Position numbers and translations under genes: made by a program. Shown here piece by piece: positions 37,814 to 46,713 of a stretch of 64,000 bases of DNA; the stretch's first letter is position 1; every line of letters starts with the position of its first letter. Source of the DNA: Chryseobacterium sp. 18061 (GTDB taxonomy: Bacteria; Pseudomonadota; Gammaproteobacteria; Enterobacterales; Enterobacteriaceae); the NCBI GenBank assembly GCA_902706205.1, contig CACSKA010000002.1:372001-436000 (forward strand), written 5' to 3'. Under the pieces are notes generated by a model that was not told the DNA's origin, searched no databases, and saw only the letters and a program-made list of their open reading frames with translations.

Positions 37814-38644
37814 TTACGATTTGAGGAACGTCAGCAAATCTTCGTTAATTTGCTGTTTATGGGTGGTGCAGATGCCATGAGAGCCGCCTTTGTAGACCTT
37901 AAGCTCAGCGTCCGGCAGAATTTCCGCCGCCACTTTGCCACAGGTTTCGAACGGCACAATCTGATCGTCATCACCGTGAATGACCAGCGTCGGGATGGTC
38001 ATGCGCTTTAAATCTTCCCGCAGATCGGTTTCTGAAAACGCTTTAATGCAGTCATAAAGCCCTTTGATAGAGCCCTGTAACCCCTGCGCCGCAAAGCTCG
38101 CCCGCACCGCTTCCGAGACGCTTGCCCCTGAGCGGTTATAGCCATAAAACGCCATCGACAGCTCATGGAAGAATGCGCCGCGATCGTTCACGACGCCCTG
38201 ACGGATACCGTCGAACACCTCAATGGGCACACCGTTGGGGTTAAAATCAGTTTTCACCATAATCGGCGTCACCGCGCTGATCAGCACCGCTTTTTCCACC
38301 CGCTCTGTGCCGTGACGGCCAATGTAGCGCGCCACTTCGCCACCGCCGGTGGAATGCCCGACGTGTACGGCATTCTTCAAATTAAGATGGGCCGTGAGTT
38401 CCGCCAGATCGTCGGCATACTGATCCATGTTATTTCCGTCCCATGATTGCGAGGATCGCCCGTGACCGCGCCTGTCGTGGGCTATCACCCGGAAGCCTTT
38501 CTCGCCCAAAAACAGCATCTGGTCTTCAAACGCATCCGCCGTCAGAGGCCAGCCGTGGCTGAATACCACGGGCTGCCCGCTCCCCCAATCTTTGAAATAG
38601 AGAGTGCTGCCATCTTTTAGGGTCAATTTGTCGTAACCACTCAT
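37814..38644 (-). CDS. Alpha/beta hydrolase of the non-haem chloroperoxidase type
   Basis: This 276-residue cytosolic alpha/beta hydrolase has the nucleophile Ser in [12 protein letters not shown], the oxyanion segment [10 protein letters not shown], the acid Asp in [11 protein letters not shown] and the His in [10 protein letters not shown]. This pattern is that of cofactor-free chloroperoxidases and related esterases, so it is most likely an esterase or perhydrolase; the natural substrate is unknown. Start at 38644 follows AGGAGATCCC; the open frame to 38788 is upstream sequence. It is divergent from the gluconate-type permease and about 85 bases from ypdC, with which it may be co-transcribed only by read-in. 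Confidence 0.82.
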   Translation of the reverse strand: MSGYDKLTLKDGSTLYFKDWGSGQPVVFSHGWPLTADAFEDQMLFLGEKGFRVIAHDRRGHGRSSQSWDGNNMDQYADDLAELTAHLNLKNAVHVGHSTGGGEVARYIGRHGTERVEKAVLISAVTPIMVKTDFNPNGVPIEVFDGIRQGVVNDRGAFFHELSMAFYGYNRSGASVSEAVRASFAAQGLQGSIKGLYDCIKAFSETDLREDLKRMTIPTLVIHGDDDQIVPFETCGKVAAEILPDAELKVYKGGSHGICTTHKQQINEDLLTFLKS

Positions 38645-38729
38645 GGGATCTCCTGCTTGCTGGTCAGGCTGGCGCCGGATGGCGCAGCGGTGTTTAACAA
38701 GAATATGCCAGATTTGAAATCGATCACGT

Positions 38730-38759
38730 TTATCGAACAAATATTGTCCAAATCGATAA
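38730..38759. promoter_or_regulatory. Operator-like inverted repeat upstream of the hydrolase gene
   Basis: TTATCGA (38730) and TCGATAA (38753) are perfect inverted copies. Between them sits a second perfect dyad, ACAA-ATA-TTGT (38737-38747). The element is about 86 bases from the hydrolase start and looks like the operator of an unknown regulator. Confidence 0.35.
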
Positions 38760-38829
38760 TTCTTTCGGATATTTGAAGTGGCTCCCAAAGTGTTAATAAA
38801 TGTGTCGGAGCATATTTACAACACCCGCT

Positions 38830-38859
38830 ATGTTACCAGTATCATGTTACCGGTATCAG
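38830..38859. promoter_or_regulatory. Tandem GntR-like operators upstream of the permease
   Basis: Two 16-base boxes, ATGTTACCAGTATCAT (38830) and ATGTTACCGGTATCAG (38844), overlap by two bases. Both are close to the gluconate repressor GntR box ATGTTACCGGTAACAT. They end 68 bases before the permease start, suitable for repression that gluconate would relieve. Confidence 0.6.
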
Positions 38860-38927
38860 TGATAAACGCAGGGATTAAGCCAGACTATCACTACCCTTTT
38901 CGCTGTCACGTTACAGAGGATATAAAG

Positions 38928-40304
38928 ATGACAGAAGTTACGAACGCATTGGGAGCCGGTACGCTGCTCGGCATCGCAGCAGGTGCAGTCGCCCTGTTGC
39001 TGGTCTTGATCATGCGCTTCAAAGTGCATGCCTTTTTAGCCTTAACCCTGGTCAGCATCGTGGTGGCACTGCTGACGAAAGTACCTTTCGACAAAGTGGT
39101 GCCGACGCTGCTTACCGGCTTCGGCGGTACGCTGGCTGGCGTTGCGCTGCTGGTGGGTCTGGGGGCGATGATTGGCCGACTGCTGGAGGTCTCCGGCGGT
39201 GCAAAAGTGCTGGCTGATACGCTGATTAACAAATTTGGTGCGCACCGCGCGCCGTTCGCGCTGGGTGTGGCGTCGCTGCTGTTCGGCTTCCCTATCTTCT
39301 TCGACGCCGGTCTGGTGGTGATGCTGCCGATTATCTTCAGCGTCGCCAAACAGTTTGGCGGTTCTACGCTGAAATATGCCTTCCCGGCAGCGGGTGCGTT
39401 TGCGGTCATGCACGCGCTGGTTCCACCACATCCAGGCCCCGTTGCCGCGGCTGAACTGCTCGGCGCGAACATCGGCCTGCTGGTGATTGTCGGCCTGATT
39501 ATCGCCCTGCCAACCTGGTACCTCGGCGCATACCTGTACGGTCTGTACGCCGGGAAAAAATTCGACATTAAACTGCCGTCTTCTTTCCTCGGTGCGGTCG
39601 AAGCCGATCCCAACCACAAGCCGCCTTCATTCGGCATGGTGCTGACCATTCTGCTGATGCCGCTGGTGCTGATTTTCCTGGAAACTGGCCTCAATACCGC
39701 CATTGTGCTGGGTTGGGTGGCGAAAGACGATACGCTGGTCAACTTCCTGCGTATGCTCGGTAAAACCCCGGTGGCGCTGCTGATTACCGTCTTCTTCGCC
39801 CTGATGGTATTCAGCCGTCAGCACAGCCGTAAGCATCTGGAAAAAATCTGTGACGGGGCATTAGGCCCAATCTGCGGCATCATTCTGGTCACGGGTGCAG
39901 GCGGTATGTTCGGTGGCGTTCTCCGCGCCAGCGGGATTGGCGATGCGCTGGCAGGCGTATTGTCCAATACCGGAATGCCGGTCATCGTAGCCGCGTTCGT
40001 GATTGCGACAGCGCTGCGCGTGGCGCAAGGTTCTGCCACGGTTGCGTTGACCACTACCGCCGCGCTGGTTGCGCCGATGGTCCACGCCACTACCGGTATC
40101 AGCCAGCTCGACCTGTGCTTTATCGTGGTCGCTATCGCCGGTGGCGCAACGGTGCTGTCCCACGTGAACGATTCCGGTTTCTGGCTGGTCGGTCGCTTCC
40201 TCGAAATGGATGAAAAGACCACGCTGAAAACCTGGACGGTGATGGAAACGCTGCTTGGCGGCCTCGCCTTCCTGTTCGCGCTGATTGGTAGCCTGATCTT
40301 CTAA
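38928..40304 (+). CDS. GntP-family gluconate-type proton symporter
   Basis: This is a 458-residue inner-membrane carrier of the GntP family with about 12-14 membrane segments. Family features are LGAMIGRLLEVSGGA, LFGFPIFFDAGLVVMLP, the VPPHPGPVAAA turn and, near the end, RVAQGSATVA and LSHVNDSGFWL. Start at 38928 has AGAGGATATAAAG upstream; the open frame back to 38778 is promoter DNA. Gluconate as substrate is supported by the GntR-like boxes, not by the sequence alone, since family members also carry other sugar acids. Which E. coli paralogue it equals cannot be decided here. Confidence 0.85.
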   Translation: MTEVTNALGAGTLLGIAAGAVALLLVLIMRFKVHAFLALTLVSIVVALLTKVPFDKVVPTLLTGFGGTLAGVALLVGLGAMIGRLLEVSGGAKVLADTLINKFGAHRAPFALGVASLLFGFPIFFDAGLVVMLPIIFSVAKQFGGSTLKYAFPAAGAFAVMHALVPPHPGPVAAAELLGANIGLLVIVGLIIALPTWYLGAYLYGLYAGKKFDIKLPSSFLGAVEADPNHKPPSFGMVLTILLMPLVLIFLETGLNTAIVLGWVAKDDTLVNFLRMLGKTPVALLITVFFALMVFSRQHSRKHLEKICDGALGPICGIILVTGAGGMFGGVLRASGIGDALAGVLSNTGMPVIVAAFVIATALRVAQGSATVALTTTAALVAPMVHATTGISQLDLCFIVVAIAGGATVLSHVNDSGFWLVGRFLEMDEKTTLKTWTVMETLLGGLAFLFALIGSLIF

Positions 40305-40311
40305 TGTGAGC

Positions 40312-40438
40312 TATACCCAAAATAATTCGAGTTGCATCGCGGCGGCAAGAGAATGCGTCCCGATGAACTTAGTAACCTAAGTGATTCGGGCGCGTGAACA
40401 TAGCCAACAAAGATGCAGCTTGAAGAATGACGGGTATA
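40312..40438. repeat. ERIC element, copy 1
   Basis: This 127-base palindromic unit begins TATACCC and ends GGGTATA. It has the layout of enterobacterial repetitive intergenic consensus elements, including the TTCGAGTTGCA left part, the central AGCTTA/TAAGTGA-type inverted core (here AACTTAGTAACCTAAGTGATT) and GATGCAGCTTGAAGAATGAC at the right. It lies between the gluconate-type permease and rnk. Confidence 0.9.
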
Positions 40439-40484
40439 AATCACTTCAAAGATCCGACCACAGTCAGTATCATGATCAGACCCT

Positions 40485-40516
40485 AAACCCTCGTCCTGTA
40501 CGACGAGGGTTTTCTT
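40485..40516 (+). terminator. Hairpin with T-run before rnk
   Basis: AAACCCTCGTC pairs perfectly with GACGAGGGTTT, followed by TCTTTT. It lies 180 bases after the permease and 48 bases before rnk, so it either ends the permease transcript or acts within an rnk leader. Confidence 0.75.
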
Positions 40517-40563
40517 TTGGAAACAAGTAGCTGGATCTCACCCTGGAAAACATGGAGTCAACA

Positions 40564-40974
40564 ATGACCAGACCCGCCATCATCATTAATGAGTTAGATG
40601 CCGAACGCATCGACCGCCTGCTGGAACGACCAGAGTGGGCAACCTCCCCGGTTGCGGCTGCGCTGAATGACGAACTGGATCGGGCGCAAATGTGCTCCCC
40701 GCAGGAGATGCCGCACAATGTGGTCAGCATGAATAGCCAGGTCCGCTTCCGCGATTTGAGCACCCAGGAAGAACGCGTGCGCACGCTGGTATTCCCGGTC
40801 AATATGACCGACAGCGCGACGCAGCTATCGGTTCTGGCACCGGTCGGAGCAGCCCTGCTTGGCCTTCGCGTGGGCGATTCCATTCACTGGTCGCTGCCGA
40901 ACGGCACCGAAACGCATTTAGAAGTGCTGGAGTTGCTGTATCAGCCCGAAGCCGCCGGTGAATTTAACCGATAA
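40564..40974 (+). CDS. rnk: Regulator of nucleoside diphosphate kinase Rnk
   Basis: Rnk is a GreA/GreB-like factor that binds RNA polymerase near the secondary channel and is named for effects on Ndk levels. The 136-residue protein has a short N-terminal coiled-coil (about 1-45) and a C-terminal FKBP-like domain with VMAPVG-type segment [19 protein letters not shown]. Start at 40564 matches the E. coli length; a frame beginning at 40552 adds four residues. In E. coli it adjoins rna; here about 10 kb of other genes separate them. Confidence 0.93.
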   Translation: MTRPAIIINELDAERIDRLLERPEWATSPVAAALNDELDRAQMCSPQEMPHNVVSMNSQVRFRDLSTQEERVRTLVFPVNMTDSATQLSVLAPVGAALLGLRVGDSIHWSLPNGTETHLEVLELLYQPEAAGEFNR

Positions 40975-41118
40975 GCGCGTCTGACCCGCCTTTTTCAGAG
41001 GATGTTCCCCACATCCTCTTTCCGTTTTCTTCCCCCACAAAACTTTACCCTCCCAGCACCGTCTGAAGGTGATATTTGCGACGTGAATGGCACAAAGAAG
41101 TCGACGAATATGCTTGTA

Positions 41119-41245
41119 TATACCCAAAATAATTCGAGTTGCATCGCGGCGGCAAGAGAATGAGTCCCGGTGAGCTTAGTAAACTAAGTGATTCTGGCGA
41201 GTGACCGTAGCCAACAAAGATGCAGCCTGAATGATGACAGGTATC
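41119..41245. repeat. ERIC element, copy 2
   Basis: A second 127-base ERIC unit, starting TATACCCAAAATAATTCGAG and ending ACAGGTATC, is clearly homologous to the copy at 40312 with scattered differences in the core. It fills much of the 301-base gap between rnk and uspG and ends 30 bases before the uspG start, leaving little space for a separate promoter downstream of it. E. coli has ybdR in this interval; no trace of it was recognised. Confidence 0.9.
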
Positions 41246-41275
41246 TAAGCAGTATCGTTACATGGAGGCCATTGT

Positions 41276-41704
41276 ATGTATAACACCATCATAATGCCGG
41301 TTGATGTCTTCGAAATGGCGCTGAGTGACAAGGCCGTACGTCATGCGGAATTTCTCGCCCAGCAGGAAGGCATTATCCATCTTTTGCATGTCCTGCCCGG
41401 TTCCGCAAGCCTAACCATGAGCCGCTTCGCCGCCGATTTACGTCGTTTTGAAGAACATCTTTACCATGAGGCGGAAACGCGCCTGAAAACCATGGTTGAC
41501 CATTTCAGCATCGACCCTTCGCGGATCAAAACCCATGTGTTGATGGGCAACGTGCGTGACGTGGTGAACGAACAGGCCAAAGATCTCAAGGCCGACGTAG
41601 TGGTGATTGGCTCGCGCAATCCGTCAATTGCCACACACCTGCTCGGCTCCAATGCTTCGAGCGTGATTCGTCACGCGCATGTGCCAGTGTTGGTAGTGCG
41701 GTAA
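41276..41704 (+). CDS. uspG: Universal stress protein UspG (UP12)
   Basis: UspG is a cytosolic universal stress protein of the ATP-binding/autophosphorylating type, linked with adhesion and swimming in E. coli. The 142-residue protein has one Usp domain with [10 protein letters not shown] at the N-terminus and the C-terminal nucleotide-binding motif [22 protein letters not shown] (G-2x-G-9x-G-S/T-like pattern). GGAGG precedes the ATG. It is convergent with ahpF, separated by a bidirectional terminator. Confidence 0.93.
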   Translation: MYNTIIMPVDVFEMALSDKAVRHAEFLAQQEGIIHLLHVLPGSASLTMSRFAADLRRFEEHLYHEAETRLKTMVDHFSIDPSRIKTHVLMGNVRDVVNEQAKDLKADVVVIGSRNPSIATHLLGSNASSVIRHAHVPVLVVR

Positions 41705-41724
41705 TCCCCTGCCAGTCCACGCGT

Positions 41725-41755
41725 AAAAAAAGAGGCTACTTTTCGGTAGCCTCTT
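41725..41755. terminator. Bidirectional terminator between uspG and ahpF
   Basis: AAAAAAAGAGGCTAC, a short TTTTC loop and GTAGCCTCTTT form a strong symmetrical hairpin with A- and T-runs on its two sides, about 20-30 bases from both convergent genes. Confidence 0.85.
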
Positions 41756-41787
41756 TACATTGCAGGTGTGGTCTTACTTTTTTTGTA

Positions 41788-43353
41788 TTACGCCGTTTTG
41801 GTGCGTATCAGGTAATCAAACGAACTCAGAGAGGCTTTGGCACCTTCGCCGGTAGCGATAATAATTTGTTTGTACGGCACGGTGGTGCAGTCGCCCGCCG
41901 CAAACACGCCTTTCACGCTGGTTTCGCATTTAGCATCAATGATGATTTCGCCCATGCGGTTGCGCTCAATCGCGCCTTCCAGCCAAGTGGTGTTCGGCAG
42001 CAGACCAATCTGCACAAAGATGCCGGACAGCGGGATCTGATGCGTGTCGCCGCTGACGCGGTCGCGATACTCCAGCCCAACCACGCGGGTACCGTCGCCT
42101 TTCACTTCAGTCGTTTGCGCGTTCAGAATGATGTCGACGTTTTTCAGGCTGCGCACTTTGTCCTGCAACACCTGGTCGGCTTTCATTTCTGGGGCAAATT
42201 CCAGCAGCGTAACGTGCTCAACAATACCCGCCAGATCGATAGCTGCTTCAACACCGGAGTTACCGCCGCCGATCACCGCCACGCGTTTGCCTTTAAACAG
42301 CGGGCCATCGCAGTGCGGGCAGTAGGTCACGCCTTTGGTGCGATATTGGTCTTCGCCCGGGACGTTCATGTTGCGCCATTTCGCACCGGTGGCAATGATA
42401 ACGCTGCGCGCTTTCAGCACCGCGCCAGACGCCGTTTCAATCTGATGCAAACCGCCTTCTACGGCCGCAGGCACCAGTTTGCTGGCGCTCTGGGAATCGA
42501 TAACGTCCACATCATAGTCTGAAACATGCTGCTTGAGCGCGCCCGCCAGTTTCTGACCTTCGGTTTTCGGCACGGAAATGTAGTTTTCGATGTCGACGGT
42601 GTCGAGCACCTGGCCACCAAAACGCTCGCCCATCAGGCCAGTGCGGATGCCTTTACGGGCAGAGTAAACCGCTGCCGCCGCGCCCGCCGGACCGGAGCCA
42701 ACAATCAGCACATCGTAGGTATCACGTTTGTTCAGCTCTTCCGCCGCACGTTTTTCCGCGCCAGTGTCCACTTTCGCCACGATGTCCGCCAGCGTCATGC
42801 GACCCTGACCAAACTCCTGACCGTTCACAAACACCGCCGGAACGCCCATCACATTGCGATCGGTAATTTCATTCTGGAACACGCCACCGTCAATGGCGGT
42901 GTGCTTGATCCGCGGGTTCAGCACCGCCATCAGGTTCAGCGCCTGAACGACATCCGGGCAGTTGTGGCAGGAGAGCGAGTAATAGGTTTCGAATTCGAAA
43001 TCGCCGTCCAAATCACGGATTTGCTCCAGCAGCGCCTGCGCTTCTTTTGACGGATGACCGCCGGTCCACAGCAGTGCCAGCACCAGCGAAGTAAATTCAT
43101 GACCCAGCGGGGAGCCTGCAAAGCGCGGCCCGTGGGTGGAGCCCGGGTTGGTAATCAGGAAAGAAGGCTTGCGCACCGGCAGGCTGTTATCTTCTTTGAA
43201 GGTTACCTTCGGGGAGAGTTCGGCGATTTCCGCCAGCAGTTCCTTGATTTCTGCCGATTTAGCGCTGTCATCCAGCGTGGCAATCAGCTCAACAGGTTTC
43301 GTCAGTTTCTCAAGATAGGCCTTGAGCTGGGTTTTCATGGTTGTGTCGAGCAT
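41788..43353 (-). CDS. ahpF: Alkyl hydroperoxide reductase subunit F
   Basis: AhpF is the NADH-dependent flavoprotein disulfide reductase that recycles AhpC. The 521-residue protein has an N-terminal pair of thioredoxin-like folds with the CxxC in [10 protein letters not shown] (about residues 129-132), an FAD-binding region ([18 protein letters not shown]) and a thioredoxin reductase-like module with CPHC in TYCPHCDG (about 345-348) and [10 protein letters not shown] for NADH. It follows ahpC on the minus strand after a 247-base gap that contains a hairpin and an ERIC core. Confidence 0.97.
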   Translation of the reverse strand: MLDTTMKTQLKAYLEKLTKPVELIATLDDSAKSAEIKELLAEIAELSPKVTFKEDNSLPVRKPSFLITNPGSTHGPRFAGSPLGHEFTSLVLALLWTGGHPSKEAQALLEQIRDLDGDFEFETYYSLSCHNCPDVVQALNLMAVLNPRIKHTAIDGGVFQNEITDRNVMGVPAVFVNGQEFGQGRMTLADIVAKVDTGAEKRAAEELNKRDTYDVLIVGSGPAGAAAAVYSARKGIRTGLMGERFGGQVLDTVDIENYISVPKTEGQKLAGALKQHVSDYDVDVIDSQSASKLVPAAVEGGLHQIETASGAVLKARSVIIATGAKWRNMNVPGEDQYRTKGVTYCPHCDGPLFKGKRVAVIGGGNSGVEAAIDLAGIVEHVTLLEFAPEMKADQVLQDKVRSLKNVDIILNAQTTEVKGDGTRVVGLEYRDRVSGDTHQIPLSGIFVQIGLLPNTTWLEGAIERNRMGEIIIDAKCETSVKGVFAAGDCTTVPYKQIIIATGEGAKASLSSFDYLIRTKTA

Positions 43354-43437
43354 CGTTCTTCCCTCTCATAAAACATCATCATGCAAGCAGCCTTAAACGG
43401 GCAGCCTGAATGCAGCTTGCATCATGGGATTTGGATT

Positions 43438-43465
43438 GAAACGGGTGCATAACAGCACCCGTTTC
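43438..43465. terminator. Perfect hairpin between ahpC and ahpF
   Basis: GAAACGGGTGC and GCACCCGTTTC form a perfect 11-base stem with a 6-base loop. On the minus strand it lies about 135 bases beyond ahpC and 85 bases before ahpF, with AATCC rather than a T-run after it. It may attenuate read-through from ahpC into ahpF or protect the ahpC mRNA end. Confidence 0.55.
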
Positions 43466-43493
43466 GGAGAATCAATTTCCACGTATTTCGCGT

Positions 43494-43580
43494 CACAGGA
43501 AGGCGTCTAGCTTGTGAAACCCCGGGAGCTTACAAACAGTAAGTGACCAGGGTGAACACATGACGCCAACGCATCTGTGC
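43494..43580. repeat. Partial ERIC element (core only)
   Basis: The segment contains the ERIC core arrangement GTGAAACCCCGGGAGCTTAC and GTAAGTGACCAGGGTGAACA, followed by CGCCAACGCATC, and is preceded by CAGGAAGGCG. Both terminal parts (TATACCC and GGGTATA) are missing, so it is a shortened copy. It lies in the ahpC-ahpF spacer, inside the likely transcript. Confidence 0.75.
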
Positions 43581-43600
43581 CGTGAAAGACACCGGAAATT

Positions 43601-44164
43601 TTAGATTTTGCCAACGAGATCTAATGAAGGCGCTAATGTGGCGTCACCTTCTTTCCATTTCGCCGGACACACTTCGCCTGGGTGGGAAGCGACGTACTGT
43701 GCCGCTTTCACTTTGCGCAGCAGGTCAGATGCGTCACGGCCGATGCCTTCAGCGGTAACTTCAATGGCCTGAATGATGCCCTGCGGATCAACGATGAAGG
43801 TGCCACGGTCGGCCAGGCCTTCGTCTTCACGCATGTTTTCGAAGTTACGGGTCAGGGCGCCAGTTGGATCGCCGATCATCGCGTATTTGATTTTGGCGAT
43901 GGTGTCGGAACTGCTGTGCCACGCTTTATGGGTAAAGTGGGTGTCAGTAGAAACGGAGTAAATATCGACACCCAGTTTCTGGAACTCTTCGTAATGGTCG
44001 GCCACGTCGCCCAGTTCGGTCGGGCAAACGAAAGTAAAGTCAGCCGGATAGAAGAAGAACACACTCCAGCGACCTTCGGTGTCTTTCTCCGTGATTTCTA
44101 CGAATTCGCCGTTTTTGAAAGCCTGGTTTTTGAAAGGTTTGATTTTGGTGTTAATTAAGGACAT
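43601..44164 (-). CDS. ahpC: Alkyl hydroperoxide reductase subunit C (2-Cys peroxiredoxin)
   Basis: AhpC is the main peroxiredoxin that reduces hydrogen peroxide and organic peroxides in the cytosol. The 187-residue protein has the peroxidatic Cys47 in FTFVCPTEL and the resolving Cys166 in GEVCPAKW, as in E. coli. CGGAGGAAG gives a strong ribosome binding site before the ATG at 44164. It is divergent from dsbG across 368 bases, and both are OxyR targets in E. coli. ahpF lies downstream. Confidence 0.97.
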   Translation of the reverse strand: MSLINTKIKPFKNQAFKNGEFVEITEKDTEGRWSVFFFYPADFTFVCPTELGDVADHYEEFQKLGVDIYSVSTDTHFTHKAWHSSSDTIAKIKYAMIGDPTGALTRNFENMREDEGLADRGTFIVDPQGIIQAIEVTAEGIGRDASDLLRKVKAAQYVASHPGEVCPAKWKEGDATLAPSLDLVGKI

Positions 44165-44297
44165 CTGTACTTCCTCCGTGTTGTCGTTGGGAAGTAAGGT
44201 AACTAACTTTGACTCAACGGGCTAATGCGTTTCCTTTATCAAATCAATAAGCGTTAGCTAACAAACCGCCACAACAATTTTAATGAACCCTGAACGT

Positions 44298-44324
44298 AAA
44301 AAGGCCACCTTTTCAGGCGGCCTT
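44298..44324 (-). terminator. Minus-strand terminator-like hairpin upstream of ahpC
   Basis: Read on the minus strand, AAGGCCGCC and GGTGGCCTT (one mismatch) around TGAAAA are followed by TTTACG, giving a run of five T. It points towards ahpC and lies about 134 bases before its start codon, in a region with no upstream minus-strand gene. It could be an attenuator in the ahpC leader or the end of a small RNA. Confidence 0.4.
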
Positions 44325-44469
44325 GTTACCTGAAAGCCCCTGGGGGTGTTCAGTGCCAGCAAGCTGGCTGTGCGTTGCGCTCTACAAAACCTTGTTAAAG
44401 GTCGTAATAGCAGGAAGGATTAGACCACTCCCCTTTTGTAAGAGCAATTGCACCACGCCTGGGTCTTAT

Positions 44470-44495
44470 CTATGGTTGTGATAGGCTCTACCATT
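44470..44495. promoter_or_regulatory. Candidate OxyR site upstream of dsbG
   Basis: CTAT, seven bases, ATAG, seven bases, CATT fits three of the four OxyR contact tetramers with correct spacing; the outer left tetramer does not match. It ends 38 bases before the dsbG start. OxyR control of dsbG is known in E. coli. Confidence 0.4.
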
Positions 44496-44532
44496 CATTG
44501 GATATCACCCACTTATTTTACAAGGAGTTACT

Positions 44533-45279
44533 ATGCGTAAGCTCGCCCTGCTGCTCACTCTCGCCCCCTTTCTGACCACAGCTGAAGAGCTGCCCGCGCC
44601 GGTAAAAGCGATAGAGAAACAAGGGATTACGATAATCAAATCTTTCGACGCGCCGGGCGGTATGAAAGGCTATCTCGGTAAATATCAGGACATGGGTGTG
44701 ACCATCTATGTCACGCCGGACGGCAAGCACGCCATTTCGGGTTACATGTATGACGACAAAGGCACTAACCTCAGTGAACAATTGATTCAGAAGGATCTTT
44801 ACGCCCCGGCGGGCCGCGAGTTATGGCAGAAGATGGAGAAAGCGAGCTGGATCCTTGACGGTAAAAAATCGGCGCCACGCGTGATTTATGTCTTCGCCGA
44901 TCCATACTGCCCGTACTGCAAACAGTTCTGGCAACAGGCGCGTCCGTGGGTTGAATCCGGCAAAGTGCAACTGCGTACGCTAATGGTGGGCGTAATCAAA
45001 CCAGAAAGTCCGGCGACGGCCGCCGCGATCATGACCAGCAAGGATCCGGCGAAAACGTGGCATGATTACGAACAATCCGGCGGCAAACTGAAGCTCGACG
45101 TGCCGACATCGGTCGCTCCGGCGCAGATGAAAATATTGAACGATAACCAGAAAATCATGGACGAATTAGGCGCCAACGCCACGCCAGCGATTTATTATCT
45201 CAACGCGGATAATACGCTCCAGCAGGTTGTCGGCCTGCCTGATGCTGAAAACCTGAAAGCGATGATGGGCGAAAAATAA
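44533..45279 (+). CDS. dsbG: Thiol:disulfide isomerase/chaperone DsbG
   Basis: DsbG is a periplasmic V-shaped homodimer that keeps single cysteines reduced and acts as a chaperone, kept reduced by DsbD. The 248-residue precursor has a short signal peptide (cleavage near TTAEEL), an N-terminal dimerisation domain, and a thioredoxin domain with the active site Cys126-Pro-Tyr-Cys129. The cis-Pro loop has the usual DsbG form with [15 protein letters not shown] precedes the ATG. It is divergent from ahpC and ends at a strong terminator. Confidence 0.96.
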   Translation: MRKLALLLTLAPFLTTAEELPAPVKAIEKQGITIIKSFDAPGGMKGYLGKYQDMGVTIYVTPDGKHAISGYMYDDKGTNLSEQLIQKDLYAPAGRELWQKMEKASWILDGKKSAPRVIYVFADPYCPYCKQFWQQARPWVESGKVQLRTLMVGVIKPESPATAAAIMTSKDPAKTWHDYEQSGGKLKLDVPTSVAPAQMKILNDNQKIMDELGANATPAIYYLNADNTLQQVVGLPDAENLKAMMGEK

Positions 45280-45285
45280 ATGAAA

Positions 45286-45319
45286 GGGTAAGGCGAGAGC
45301 TTAATTGCCTTACCCTATT
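45286..45319 (+). terminator. Terminator after dsbG
   Basis: GGGTAAGGC and GCCTTACCC form a perfect 9-base stem followed by TATTT, seven bases after the dsbG stop. The LysR gene ybdO, found downstream of dsbG in E. coli, is not present; the following 170 bases up to ybdN are very AT-rich. Confidence 0.75.
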
Positions 45320-45489
45320 TACCTTCCATGCTATACATCTATTACCCTGCCCACCTTAATATTCATAAAGTGTATACTTAATAAATTATTATACAGACAA
45401 TATATATTTAAAGTTGCAGAACACAATTTACTAAAATGCTTATTTTATATATATTACTTTTATAAAAGGACACAAATAAAGGCAATTGA

Positions 45490-46713
45490 ATGTCGATGTA
45501 TAAATTCCCTCTTCAGCAAAACGTCTTAACCGCAGCAACAGACAGAATAAAGTGGATGATCAATAATTTTGACCGTGTTTGCATCTCATTTTCCGGTGGG
45601 AAAGATTCTACGGTTATGCTGCACCTGGCCGGAATAATAGCCAGAAAACAGAATAAGAAGTTCAGTGTTTTATTTATTGACTGGGAAGCGCAGTTCAGCA
45701 GCACAATTCAACATTGTAAGGACATGCGGGCGGAATATGCCGATGTCATCGACACTTTTTATTGGGTTGCGCTGCCGTTGACGACCCCCAATGCTTTAAC
45801 GCAATTCACACCGGAGTGGTGTTGTTGGGAACCCAATACGCCGTGGGTGCGCCAGCCACCCGCCGATGCAATAACGGATCCGGCGTTTTTCCCGTTTTAC
45901 CAATCGGGCATGACGTTCGAAGAATTTGTCACGCATTTTGCCGGTTGGTTCTCTCAGAATCGTCCCGCAGCAATCAGTATCGGGATCCGTGCTGATGAAT
46001 CCTACACCCGCTTTTTAGCCGTAGCCGCAAAGGACAAACTGCGATTTGCCGATGACAAACCCTGGACCAGCATGGCACGGGGCGGCCACAGCTGGTATGT
46101 CTACCCCATCTATGACTGGAAAACGGCCGACATCTGGACATGGTTTTCACGCACCACGCTGCGCTATAACCCGTTGTACAACCTGATGTATCAGGCCGGC
46201 GTCCCGCTGCGCTATATGCGTATTTGCGAACCATTTGGACCCGAGCAGCGCCAGGGGTTGTGGCTCTATCACGTCCTCGAGCCAGGGCGCTGGGCCGCTA
46301 TGTGCCAGCGTGTCGGAGGCATCAACTGCGGCGGGATTTACGCTGGCCGCGACAATCAGTTTTACGGTCACCGAAAGATGGAAAAACCCGAAGGTTACAA
46401 CTGGGAAACCTACGCCCTTTTTTTGCTCGAAACCATGCCGCCCTCAACCGCAAACCACTATCGTAATAAAATTGCCGTGTACCTTCAGTGGTACAAAAAG
46501 CATGGAATGGACGTCATCCCCGATACACAGCCGAAGGATATTGCGGCGAAAGATACCCCTTCCTGGCGACGGATCTGCAAGGTGCTGCTGAACAACGATT
46601 ACTGGTGCCGAATGCTGTCGTTCAGCCCAACAAAGACCAAACACTATCAGCGCTATAACCAGCGCATCGCGACTAAACGTCAGGAATGGGGAATTTTATG
46701 CAACAGCAAATGA
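45490..46713 (+). CDS. ybdN: PAPS reductase-like ATP-pyrophosphatase family protein YbdN (IbrA-like)
   Basis: This 407-residue protein has an N-terminal adenine-nucleotide alpha-hydrolase (PP-loop) domain with SFSGGKDSTVMLHL at residues 34-47, as in PAPS reductases and DndC, then a DUF3440 C-terminal part. It lacks a clear iron-sulfur cysteine set of true PAPS reductases. It corresponds to E. coli YbdN and to IbrA, half of a pair linked with immunoglobulin-binding protein expression in some E. coli. The chemistry is unknown. It starts after AAAGG at 45490 and overlaps ybdM by 16 bases. An AT-rich leader of about 170 bases precedes it. Confidence 0.85.
   Translation: MSMYKFPLQQNVLTAATDRIKWMINNFDRVCISFSGGKDSTVMLHLAGIIARKQNKKFSVLFIDWEAQFSSTIQHCKDMRAEYADVIDTFYWVALPLTTPNALTQFTPEWCCWEPNTPWVRQPPADAITDPAFFPFYQSGMTFEEFVTHFAGWFSQNRPAAISIGIRADESYTRFLAVAAKDKLRFADDKPWTSMARGGHSWYVYPIYDWKTADIWTWFSRTTLRYNPLYNLMYQAGVPLRYMRICEPFGPEQRQGLWLYHVLEPGRWAAMCQRVGGINCGGIYAGRDNQFYGHRKMEKPEGYNWETYALFLLETMPPSTANHYRNKIAVYLQWYKKHGMDVIPDTQPKDIAAKDTPSWRRICKVLLNNDYWCRMLSFSPTKTKHYQRYNQRIATKRQEWGILCNSK

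Noticed and set aside
38906..39742. Long antisense frame of 278 codons opposite the gluconate-type permease
   Set aside because: It mirrors the codon structure of a clear membrane protein gene on the other strand, has low-complexity Ser/Thr/Pro content and no family resemblance.
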